Shown one piece after another: positions 1 through 6,152 of a stretch of 7,227 nucleotides of DNA. The number at the start of each line of letters is the position of its first letter. Position 1 is the first letter of the stretch. The translations under genes and the position numbers were made by a program. The stretch is from Candidatus Babeliales bacterium (GTDB lineage: Bacteria > Babelota > Babeliae > Babelales > JANWKD01). Where the stretch lies: NCBI GenBank assembly GCA_025451595.1, contig JANWKD010000106.1:1-7227 (forward strand), written 5' to 3'. The notes beneath the pieces are model-generated. The model ran no database searches. It saw nothing but the letters and a program-made list of their open reading frames with translations, and was not told where the DNA came from.

Positions 1-28
1 AAGAATGGTGATCTGTTTTTTTATAAAA

Positions 29-817
29 CTAAAAACGTTCATGATTTTTAGTAAGCATTATTGAATTAAACCATAAACAAATGAAAGCAGCGGCTGCAAT
101 GGTCAGTGCGATCCATTGATATAAAGAAAATATTGTCATCATAGTGGAATAAATTCTATCACCTCTGAAAAAATCTACAAAAAAACGTTCAATACTTTGA
201 AGAAAAAGGTACCAAAACAATATATTTCCTGGTTTGTAAACACGATATTGAATAAAGCAAAATAAAAAAATAAAGATTAAAAAAAAGAGGAATGAGCTAT
301 ATAATTGCGTTGGATGCAATGAGCAATACAAAGGAGCAATACTATCCACGTCAGCGTACGTAATCGCCCAATAAACAGTACTGGGTGCTCCGTAACAACA
401 GCCAGCAAAAAAGCAGCCAATCCTTGAAATAGCCTGTACCAATGGCGCATATAGTGCACAGCGATCAAGAAGGGCAAGCGTAGGAATGCGGTATCGTCGT
501 ATCATCCATGGCATGACAAAGGAAAGCGCTATAATAGTGCCTAAAATTGAAAATCCTCCTTGCCATAACGCAAATATCTCCACACTATGATTAAACATGT
601 GCCATTCGCTTACTGCATATAATAATCTCCCGCCAACAATACCAACAAGAATGCCCCAACTAAGAAGATGCAAGAATAAATCATATGAAATAAGTTCTGC
701 TCTTTTTTCGTCGTATTTAAGACAGAGCGTAAAAATTATAAGGGCTATACCAATTGCTAATCCGTAGCTATTGACGTATAGGGGACCGAACAGGTGGAAG
801 AGTTTCGAAATCATCAT
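29..817 (-). CDS. lgt: Prolipoprotein diacylglyceryl transferase (Lgt)
   Basis: Inner-membrane enzyme that moves the diacylglyceryl group of phosphatidylglycerol onto the lipobox cysteine of prolipoproteins, the first step of lipoprotein maturation. The 262 residues are mostly hydrophobic, with several membrane segments. Family landmarks in order: the N-terminal FGPLYVNSYGL (10-20), GGRLLY (62-67), GGFSILG (87-93), the core SRIGCFFAGCCYG (131-143), HPTQLY (168-173), VDFFRGDR (214-221) and a C-terminal FSLYQW (230-235). It is somewhat shorter than E. coli Lgt (291 residues). The core is the cysteine-rich variant found in many Lgt proteins rather than the E. coli GRIGNF form; R132 and G143 align with the essential E. 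coli R143 and G154, but the position of E. coli H103 is Leu92. The start is a double ATG (817 or 814) preceded only by a weak AAAAGA. The first 50 bp overlap the upstream zinc-finger gene, so translation is probably coupled to it. The product call is secure. Confidence 0.95.
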   Translation of the reverse strand: MMISKLFHLFGPLYVNSYGLAIGIALIIFTLCLKYDEKRAELISYDLFLHLLSWGILVGIVGGRLLYAVSEWHMFNHSVEIFALWQGGFSILGTIIALSFVMPWMIRRYRIPTLALLDRCALYAPLVQAISRIGCFFAGCCYGAPSTVYWAITYADVDSIAPLYCSLHPTQLYSSFLFFLIFIFLFCFIQYRVYKPGNILFWYLFLQSIERFFVDFFRGDRIYSTMMTIFSLYQWIALTIAAAAFICLWFNSIMLTKNHERF

Positions 818-1415
818 TGTTCTTTTGAGTTATTGTGGTTATGAACTGATTTTTTTCTTCTTTTGTATGCTTATTTTTAATATGCCAACTATAAGTAGCG
901 CGCTTATTAAATAGTCTATCACATATAAAACAACGTTTTTTTGAATATTTATTAGGGTTTGGTAGATGCTTTTTGACCGTATGCATTATGCAACTATCAC
1001 TACTTTTAAACGGTCCACCTGTTTTACCATTACACAACAGGCATCTAAAAACTGCTTTTGTTTCAGAAATGGCACACAGATCATTTAAAGTTATCCATTT
1101 GTTCACAGATCTTATATTGAGTCTGGCGATTGTTATTGGGTATTCTTTTCTTGTTGAATTATTCATCGTTGAGTGTAAATAATTTCTTATTAATTCAAAA
1201 TTAGCTGGTAATTTAGAATCTATAGATGCCGGTGATTCCAATTGAGGCTCAAGTGTAGGTATAGAGGCAATGGTATTCGGTATAAAAAAAATCATCTTTT
1301 TTGGTTTGTTATATTCTGTAAGAGAGTTTTCAGCAACAAACGTATATTCCTGCATACCATGCAAAGAAAAGAAAAAAAGAAAAAGATACATACTATTTTT
1401 TTTTGTTATATTCAT
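768..1415 (-). CDS. Exported protein with two C2H2-type zinc fingers
   Basis: The 215-residue protein starts with lysines (K5, K6) and a hydrophobic stretch (about 9-19), read as an export signal. A poorly conserved-looking middle follows, then two zinc-finger-like units. Finger 1 has C125, C128, H145, H150 (C-x2-C-x16-H-x4-H, loop longer than usual). Finger 2 has C162, C165, H178, H183 (C-x2-C-x12-H-x4-H, the classical spacing). A basic linker and short tail follow. Such fingers usually bind nucleic acid or protein in eukaryotes and are uncommon in bacteria; with an export signal, a role inside a host cell is a reasonable inference, not shown. The ATG at 1415 has no clear Shine-Dalgarno; a second ATG at residue 9 (1391) is possible but would remove the basic N-terminus. 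It lies 75 bp after the preceding exported-protein gene and overlaps lgt by 50 bp. The exact function is unknown. Confidence 0.8.
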   Translation of the reverse strand: MNITKKNSMYLFLFFFSLHGMQEYTFVAENSLTEYNKPKKMIFFIPNTIASIPTLEPQLESPASIDSKLPANFELIRNYLHSTMNNSTRKEYPITIARLNIRSVNKWITLNDLCAISETKAVFRCLLCNGKTGGPFKSSDSCIMHTVKKHLPNPNKYSKKRCFICDRLFNKRATYSWHIKNKHTKEEKNQFITTITQKNNDDFETLPPVRSPIRQ

Positions 1416-1490
1416 AGAAAGTTTTCGAATATTTTGTAGGGTTTTCTTTTACATTCTAACGAATAATTTAGAAAAGTTTTAGTAAAAAAA

Positions 1491-2213
1491 TCATTCAATA
1501 TCTTTGACGCTCATAAAACGAGCATTATCGATGAGTATATATGAATCTTGCTCCCAAGAAAATTTAAGCGTACATTGGGTGACCGTTTCTGGTATTTCAA
1601 AATCTACCTGGCGAATTCCCTTCCTATAACCATTTGCAAAATTATAAATGTATTCTATTGGCAATCGATTGTTTTCAATGGTTACTTTTCTTTCTTTTTC
1701 GTAAGATAGCTCTTTTTTGTCAATTACAATTGAAAAGCTATCGGGATAGTAAGTTTTAAAACAAAAATATTTTCCTGTCATCTCTTTTGTTATGGCATTG
1801 GTTACCGTTATTTCTCGCTGATTATTTTTTTTTGTCGTTTCAACGTTGTTTTTTATAGCTTGTGCTGCTTTGTCTACAGGCATTGTTTTGTTAGCAAGTG
1901 GTTGAATGTCTTTTTTCTCTGAGCTATTTTTATTGAATGGATTAGTTGGCGTTTCAGCTTGGTTATCCGCAATCTCCTTACTAATCAAATCTTTATCCCC
2001 ATCTGCTTTTGAGTCGTTTGTGAGGTTCGTTTTTTCAGCAGTAGGTATCATATCTTTTGTATTTTTCTTGGATTCAATAATTTCAGTTGTCGATTCAACT
2101 ACTGTTTTTTCAGTTTTTTTTGTGCAACTATTCTTTTGATTACCGATTTTATTGCCATACGCAACCGATGACTGACAACATACAACTGTTCCTAAAAAAA
2201 TAATAAAAAACAT
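1491..2213 (-). CDS. Exported protein of unknown function with low-complexity linker and C-terminal domain
   Basis: Not recognised as a known family. The 240-residue product has a hydrophobic N-terminus (2-17) that looks like an export signal, with a possible cleavage site near AYG (18-20). Residues about 21-133 are rich in Lys, Thr, Asn, Glu and Ser and look disordered. Residues about 134-240 have alternating hydrophobic and polar residues with aromatic positions, suggesting a compact, probably beta-rich domain. The TVVCC at 9-13 is not a good lipobox. The chosen ATG (2213) has an AAAAAGGG Shine-Dalgarno-like stretch at a suitable distance, but the signal then has no basic residue before its hydrophobic core. 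The same frame runs on upstream with lysines but without ATG, and an out-of-frame ATG lies 19 nt upstream, so the start is uncertain. It follows mnmG by 23 bp and is probably cotranscribed with it. Confidence 0.75.
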   Translation of the reverse strand: MFFIIFLGTVVCCQSSVAYGNKIGNQKNSCTKKTEKTVVESTTEIIESKKNTKDMIPTAEKTNLTNDSKADGDKDLISKEIADNQAETPTNPFNKNSSEKKDIQPLANKTMPVDKAAQAIKNNVETTKKNNQREITVTNAITKEMTGKYFCFKTYYPDSFSIVIDKKELSYEKERKVTIENNRLPIEYIYNFANGYRKGIRQVDFEIPETVTQCTLKFSWEQDSYILIDNARFMSVKDIE

Positions 2214-2236
2214 AGCAATGCCCTTTTTCCATGTTA

Positions 2237-4081
2237 TTATGATTGCAATGCAGGAGAAATATTTTTATACGTATGCCGATATTCGCGAATTTTGAAAATT
2301 AAAATACCGATTGCTGCTGGCGTCATGCCTGAAATGAGCATCGCTTGCGCAATGGTTTTTGGTTTATGTTTACCGAGCTTTTGTTTCAATTCTGTCGATA
2401 AACCCGGTAAATCATCAAATGAAAAGCCATCGGGAATTTCTAAGTTTTGATACACTTTACTTTTTTCAATCTCCTTTTCTTCCCGTTTCAAATACGGTTC
2501 GTACCGAATTTGTGCAACAATTGCTTGTACTACGCGATCAGGAGCTTGTTGATTCAAGGTTTCTAGAACTTTTTCTTTACAAAGCTGTTCATCGCCCAAT
2601 AACTTTAATAGTTCGGTGTTGTTGTTGCCTGCGCGCAATTGGGCAATCGTACTATTGATTAAATCTTTTTCTTGTTGAATATTTTCGTACATTGCATTAT
2701 CAATTAACCCTAGTTGATAACTTTTATCAGCCAAACGCATGAATACGCTACACTGAGCTAAGCTCATGCGACGTTCGGCTCGAGAGGTAAACATCCGGTA
2801 TGGTTCATCGACCCCTAACCTGACCAACTCATCAATCATAACCCCAATGTATCCCTGAGTTCGATCAAGAACGAATGGTTCTTTGTTATGGACTTTTAAA
2901 TGAGCATTAATGACTGCGATAATTCCTTGACCTGCTGCTTCTTCATAACCGGTGGTTCCGTTAATCTGACCAGCCAAAAACAATCCGGGAACTTTTTTGA
3001 CTTCTAACCAATGAGTCAATTGATCGGGCATTACAAAATCATATTCGATGGCATAACCAGGACGAACAATAACGGCTTGTTCAAAACCGACAATAGAATG
3101 TATCATCTGTTTTTGAACATCAAGTGGTAATGAAGTAGAGATACCATTTGGATAGATTTCTTCACTGGAAGCACTTTCAGGCTCCACGAAAATATGGTGT
3201 GATGTTTTGTCTGCAAAACGAGAAATTTTGTCTTCAATAGATGGGCAATAGCGAGGCCCGACCCCTTTAATATTGCCGCTATACATAGCGGAAAGATGCA
3301 AATTTTTACGAATTATTTCATGCGTTTTTTCATTCGTGCGTGCAATATAGCATGCATGAGTGTTGGTAACCTTGTGAGAATGAAATTCAAATAAATATTC
3401 TAAGTTATCAGATTGTTGGCAATCGAGTTTTGAAAAGTCAATACTAGAGCGCAACAGTCGCGGTGGCGTGCCTGTTTTTAGTCTTCCCATTTTCAGATTT
3501 AGTTTCATTAAAAAATGGGAAAGGCTTACAACGGCCTCATCGCCTTGTCTTCCTGCAGAAAAATTAGTTTTACCGATATGCATGAGGCCATTTAAGAAAG
3601 TACCCGTCGTTAAATTAACGGTAGGCGCTAAATAGTCTGCTCCTTCCCGCGTACGTAAACCTCGCACTTGATTTTGGTCATCAATGAACAGTTCTTCAAC
3701 CATACCCATTGCAAGAGTGAGATTTTCTGTTTTTTCAAGCATTCGCTTACTGAGTTGGTTGTATGCATGCTTATCAATTTGCAAGCGCAGGCCATGAACT
3801 GCCGGCCCTTTGCTGGTATTAAGCATACGTGCTTGCAGATATGTTTGTGTGCACAATTTTGGCATTAAGCCGCCGAGTGCACTGATTTCAAATACAATAT
3901 GACCTTTGCCGATGCCACCAATTGCTGGATTGCAAGGCATAAAGCCTATTTTATCAAGATTAAGGGTTATGAGTAATGTTTTTGATCCCATGCGCGCTGC
4001 AGCATATGCAGCTTCTATGCCGGCATGACCACCACCAACTACAATTACGTCAAAATCATAAGAAACTGAAGAATTATTCAT
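2237..4081 (-). CDS. mnmG: tRNA uridine-5-carboxymethylaminomethyl modification enzyme MnmG (GidA)
   Basis: FAD-dependent cytoplasmic enzyme that, with the GTPase MnmE, installs the (carboxymethyl)aminomethyl group at C5 of wobble U34 in several tRNAs. At 614 residues it is close to E. coli MnmG (629). Visible landmarks: the dinucleotide-binding GGGHAG (16-21); CNPAIGGIGKGH (50-61), with C50 matching E. coli Cys47; SKGPAVHGLR (90-99); the first family signature GPRYCPSIEDK (275-285), with C279 matching catalytic Cys277; RPGYAIEYDF (340-349); and the second signature at 370-393 (AGQINGTTGYEEAAGQG, then AVINA where AGxNA is usual). The helical C-terminal MnmE-binding region (about 440-614) ends with the usual GMTPAAIGIL. 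The highly conserved RAEYRL...DNAD stretch is changed here (residues 434-450). The MNNSSVSYDFDVIVVGGG start gives the normal N-terminus; the Shine-Dalgarno is weak. The partner mnmE is not in the window. Confidence 0.97.
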   Translation of the reverse strand: MNNSSVSYDFDVIVVGGGHAGIEAAYAAARMGSKTLLITLNLDKIGFMPCNPAIGGIGKGHIVFEISALGGLMPKLCTQTYLQARMLNTSKGPAVHGLRLQIDKHAYNQLSKRMLEKTENLTLAMGMVEELFIDDQNQVRGLRTREGADYLAPTVNLTTGTFLNGLMHIGKTNFSAGRQGDEAVVSLSHFLMKLNLKMGRLKTGTPPRLLRSSIDFSKLDCQQSDNLEYLFEFHSHKVTNTHACYIARTNEKTHEIIRKNLHLSAMYSGNIKGVGPRYCPSIEDKISRFADKTSHHIFVEPESASSEEIYPNGISTSLPLDVQKQMIHSIVGFEQAVIVRPGYAIEYDFVMPDQLTHWLEVKKVPGLFLAGQINGTTGYEEAAGQGIIAVINAHLKVHNKEPFVLDRTQGYIGVMIDELVRLGVDEPYRMFTSRAERRMSLAQCSVFMRLADKSYQLGLIDNAMYENIQQEKDLINSTIAQLRAGNNNTELLKLLGDEQLCKEKVLETLNQQAPDRVVQAIVAQIRYEPYLKREEKEIEKSKVYQNLEIPDGFSFDDLPGLSTELKQKLGKHKPKTIAQAMLISGMTPAAIGILIFKIREYRHTYKNISPALQS

Positions 4082-4109
4082 AGTGCGAATTTCAAGAATG
4101 AGTACAATA

Positions 4110-4137
4110 TTTATAATTTATTATCATTAGAAGTTAA
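4110..4137 (-). promoter_or_regulatory. Candidate promoter for mnmG
   Basis: On the minus strand TTAACT (complement of 4132-4137) and TATAAA (complement of 4110-4115) are 16 bp apart, with the -10 box about 28 bp before the mnmG ATG, giving a short leader. A second candidate further up is TTGCTA (complement of 4212-4217), 17 bp, TACATT (complement of 4189-4194). The region is very AT-rich, so chance matches are likely. Confidence 0.35.
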
Positions 4138-4261
4138 CATATCATATATCTTCGCATATAGCTTAAAACATAGACAAAGATATTAAATAATGTACTCGAA
4201 AAGAAGTTCTATAGCAATGGATTGGACAATTTTTAATAACCGTTTTTCCATTTCCCCTGAT

Positions 4262-4283
4262 CAGCTTAATGATTAGTAAGCTG
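4262..4283 (-). repeat. Inverted repeat (hairpin) over a gene's stop codon
   Basis: CAGCTTA (4262-4268) and TAAGCTG (4277-4283) form a perfect 7-bp stem with an 8-nt loop; the TAA stop of the 167-residue exported protein (4273-4275) lies in the loop. There is no T-run after the stem on either strand, so it is not a standard intrinsic terminator. It may stabilise the 3' end or weakly pause transcription before mnmG. Confidence 0.45.
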
Positions 4284-4776
4284 CGTTTTCATCAACATTT
4301 AATCGGATGCGATACTGAATCATTTTGCGTAAATCGAAGGGGCCTATTTTGCTAATAAGGGTTTTTGATTCCTTTGGCAATAAATCGAGATATTTTGCTA
4401 ATGCATAACCAATAGCAGTGCCTTTATTTGTTTCAATGCATTCTTTATATTGAGTTAATACTTTAATAAATTCCTCAATAAATTTATCTTTATCAGAGCC
4501 TTTTATGCCGAGCGCTCTTTTTTTGATTTCCAGCGTATTTTGATTAATCACAAAGATTAATCGATCAAAAAACCAACGCAACGGTAATTTTACCGAAGTA
4601 TCGGTCAAAAAGATTCTAAAGAGATAGTTAATTCTTTCTTCAAGGTTTGGGATTTGTTCCTCAAAATATATATCAGGTTCCTGGTCAAGCGTAGCAGTCT
4701 TGACGGTATTGAATGATGCATGAGCCGCAACTAAAAGAAGGGCAAGTGAAAGAGATTTTTTCTGTTTAAAAATCAT
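4273..4776 (-). CDS. Small exported protein of unknown function
   Basis: Not recognised as a known family. The 167-residue product has a clear Sec-type signal peptide: basic residues K4, K6, K7, a hydrophobic core (about 8-17), and a likely cleavage after AHA (18-20). The mature part of about 147 residues looks largely alpha-helical, with amphipathic stretches around 45-58, 64-78, 96-116 and 120-133, and has one cysteine (C113). No lipobox or catalytic motif is visible. The ATG at 4776 is supported by AAAGGA eight bases upstream. It is transcribed divergently from mraY, with a consensus TTGACA box about 110 bp upstream, and ends at a small hairpin. An envelope or secreted role is inferred only from the signal peptide. 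Confidence 0.8.
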   Translation of the reverse strand: MIFKQKKSLSLALLLVAAHASFNTVKTATLDQEPDIYFEEQIPNLEERINYLFRIFLTDTSVKLPLRWFFDRLIFVINQNTLEIKKRALGIKGSDKDKFIEEFIKVLTQYKECIETNKGTAIGYALAKYLDLLPKESKTLISKIGPFDLRKMIQYRIRLNVDENAAY

Positions 4777-4861
4777 ACAATTTGTCCTTTATGGTTAAAT
4801 TTTTTTGGGGAATTTCTACGGTGTGAGCTATTTCCCTCAAAATTCTCTTAGACACTTTATC

Positions 4862-4889
4862 AGTCTAATTAATCAGCAATTATTGTCAA
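4862..4889 (-). promoter_or_regulatory. Candidate promoter of the 167-residue exported protein gene
   Basis: On the minus strand an exact consensus -35 TTGACA (complement of 4884-4889) is followed after 16 bp by TAGACT (complement of 4862-4867, 4 of 6 matches). It would give a leader of roughly 80 nt before the ATG at 4776. Confidence 0.5.
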
Positions 4890-4895
4890 AAGGGG

Positions 4896-4907
4896 GGGAA
4901 ATTTCCC
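4896..4907. promoter_or_regulatory. Perfect 12-bp palindrome between divergent promoters (possible operator)
   Basis: GGGAAATTTCCC is a perfect palindrome that begins inside a run of seven G (4892-4898). It lies just upstream of the left-facing TTGACA box and over the -35 region of the right-facing mraY promoter, so a dimeric regulator bound here could affect both genes. The half-site GGGAAAT recurs in the flanks of the left gene, as its complement at 4830-4836 and 4250-4256. The regulator role is inference. Confidence 0.4.
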
Positions 4908-4925
4908 TTTATATTAAAAATCAAA

Positions 4926-4931
4926 TATAAT
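4926..4931 (+). promoter_or_regulatory. Candidate -10 box for mraY
   Basis: An exact TATAAT lies 50 bp before the mraY ATG, giving a leader of about 44 nt. The -35 position (about 4903-4908) reads TTCCCT, a poor match that overlaps the palindrome, so the promoter may depend on an activator or be controlled there. Confidence 0.45.
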
Positions 4932-4981
4932 GTTTTACTCATATTTTATAAGGAATTTTATAAAAATTCTGGAAGGATATA

Positions 4982-6046
4982 ATGTTATACCATGTGTCAT
5001 ATTTGTTAAAATTGTTAAATCCTTTTTTTAATGTTATTCATTATGTCAGCTTTCGCGCAATTGCAGGGTTGTTAAGTTCGCTTTTGTTCTCTATTCTTTT
5101 TGGAAATCTTTTTATCCGCAAAATTTCAGGCAATCTTTTTCGTTCACAAGCAAGAGAGTGGACACCAGATACCCATAAATTAAAAGGAAATATGCCAACA
5201 ATGGGAGGCATATTTATTATTTTTACGGTACTTATCAATATATTATTATGGTGCAATTTAACTGATTTAAAAGTATGGATTTTCTTACTAAATATTGTGA
5301 CCTTTGGTGCAATTGGTTTTTGGGACGATTGGAAAAAAATTAAAGAAAAAAAAGGTATTTCATCGCGCACTAAATTTCGATTGCAATTAGCAATGGGAAG
5401 CATAATTTCTTTGTTGCTTATGTGGCAACATATTGACACCCAAGTCTATTTACCTTTCTTCAAAACATTACATCCGGATATTGGAATATTGTTTATTGTA
5501 TGGAGCACGTTTATTTTAGTCGGGGCAAGTAATGCCGTGAATTTAACCGACGGTCTTGATGGTCTTGCTATTGGTTCATTAATTTCTAATTTTGTTACTT
5601 TTTCTGGCGTTTGCTATTTAGCGGGTCATGCAGCACTTACTCATTATTTACATATTCCTTATAGCGGCACGGCAGAAATTGCCGTTATCGGTGCTATTTT
5701 AGTAGGTGCATCGCTTGGTTTCTTGTGGTTTAACGCTTATCCTGCTCAAATTTTTATGGGGGATGTTGGTTCGTTGGCATTAGGTGCATCACTTGCATTA
5801 ATGGCAATTATGGCAAAGCAGGAGCTTTTGCTGCTTATTTCTGGCGGATTATTTGTTGTTGAGACATTATCGGTAATTGCGCAAGTCATTTCGTTTCGAG
5901 TTTTTGGTAAACGCATCTTTAAAATGGCACCATTGCATCATCATTTTGAACTCCTTGGTTGGCCGGAAGCTAAAATTACCGTACGATTTGGCATCATTTC
6001 ATTGATTCTATGCTTATTATCATTGATTACACTCAAGATACGATAG
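4982..6046 (+). CDS. mraY: Phospho-N-acetylmuramoyl-pentapeptide-transferase (MraY)
   Basis: Polytopic inner-membrane enzyme that transfers phospho-MurNAc-pentapeptide from UDP to undecaprenyl phosphate, making lipid I for peptidoglycan. The 354 residues are close to the usual 350-360. Landmarks: the N-terminal MLYHV...YVSFRA (1-26); PTMGG (72-76); FWDDWKK (113-119) with the Asp pair D115/D116; NLTDGLDGLA (187-196); WFNAYPAQIFMGDVGS (249-264) with D261 matching the essential metal-binding Asp; and APLHHHFELLGW (316-327) with the HHH triad 319-321. All key catalytic residues are present. The ATG follows GGAAGGA closely (about 4-5 nt spacing) and gives the standard N-terminus. It is usually found in the division and cell-wall cluster between murF and murD; here its neighbours are exported proteins, so it stands alone. 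Its presence indicates the organism makes peptidoglycan precursors. Confidence 0.97.
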   Translation: MLYHVSYLLKLLNPFFNVIHYVSFRAIAGLLSSLLFSILFGNLFIRKISGNLFRSQAREWTPDTHKLKGNMPTMGGIFIIFTVLINILLWCNLTDLKVWIFLLNIVTFGAIGFWDDWKKIKEKKGISSRTKFRLQLAMGSIISLLLMWQHIDTQVYLPFFKTLHPDIGILFIVWSTFILVGASNAVNLTDGLDGLAIGSLISNFVTFSGVCYLAGHAALTHYLHIPYSGTAEIAVIGAILVGASLGFLWFNAYPAQIFMGDVGSLALGASLALMAIMAKQELLLLISGGLFVVETLSVIAQVISFRVFGKRIFKMAPLHHHFELLGWPEAKITVRFGIISLILCLLSLITLKIR

Positions 6047-6074
6047 AATATTGAGACGATAGGATATTTTCTAT
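6043..6074 (+). terminator. Possible weak terminator after mraY
   Basis: ATAGAATAT (6043-6051) can pair with ATATTTTCTAT (6064-6074) around a 12-nt loop, with a two-base T bulge, and is followed by a T-rich stretch (TTGTATTGATTTTTAT). The stem is almost all A-T and includes the mraY stop codon, so it would be weak. Confidence 0.25.
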
Positions 6075-6085
6075 TTGTATTGATT

Positions 6086-6114
6086 TTTATGTGGCAAATT
6101 TGATATTTTATAAA
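6086..6114 (+). promoter_or_regulatory. Weak promoter candidate for the ankyrin-repeat gene
   Basis: TATAAA (6109-6114) lies about 40 bp before the GTG start, with TTTATG (6086-6091) 17 bp upstream as a poor -35. The AT-rich background makes this uncertain; readthrough from mraY is equally possible. Confidence 0.25.
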
Positions 6115-6152
6115 TAGGAACAATTATTCTGATTTGCAAAAAAAGGGGTCTT

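Noticed and set aside
1455..1474. Inverted repeat TTCTAA/TTAGAA after the exported-protein gene, considered as a terminator
   Set aside because: The stem is 6 bp of mostly A-T with no following T-run on the minus strand, as expected by chance in such AT-rich sequence.
1242..1482. Two overlapping plus-strand open frames of 65-70 codons
   Set aside because: They are antisense to the start of the zinc-finger gene and its AT-rich leader, consist of low-complexity Lys/Phe runs and have no ribosome binding site.
2174..2190. Possible lipobox (TVVCC) in the exported protein at 1491-2213, which would make it an Lgt substrate
   Set aside because: The residue before the cysteine is Val and no Leu-x-Gly/Ala/Ser-Cys pattern is present; ordinary signal cleavage fits better.
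5041..5439. A 132-codon minus-strand open frame inside mraY
   Set aside because: It is fully antisense to conserved mraY sequence, including the catalytic Asp region, and its translation resembles no protein family.
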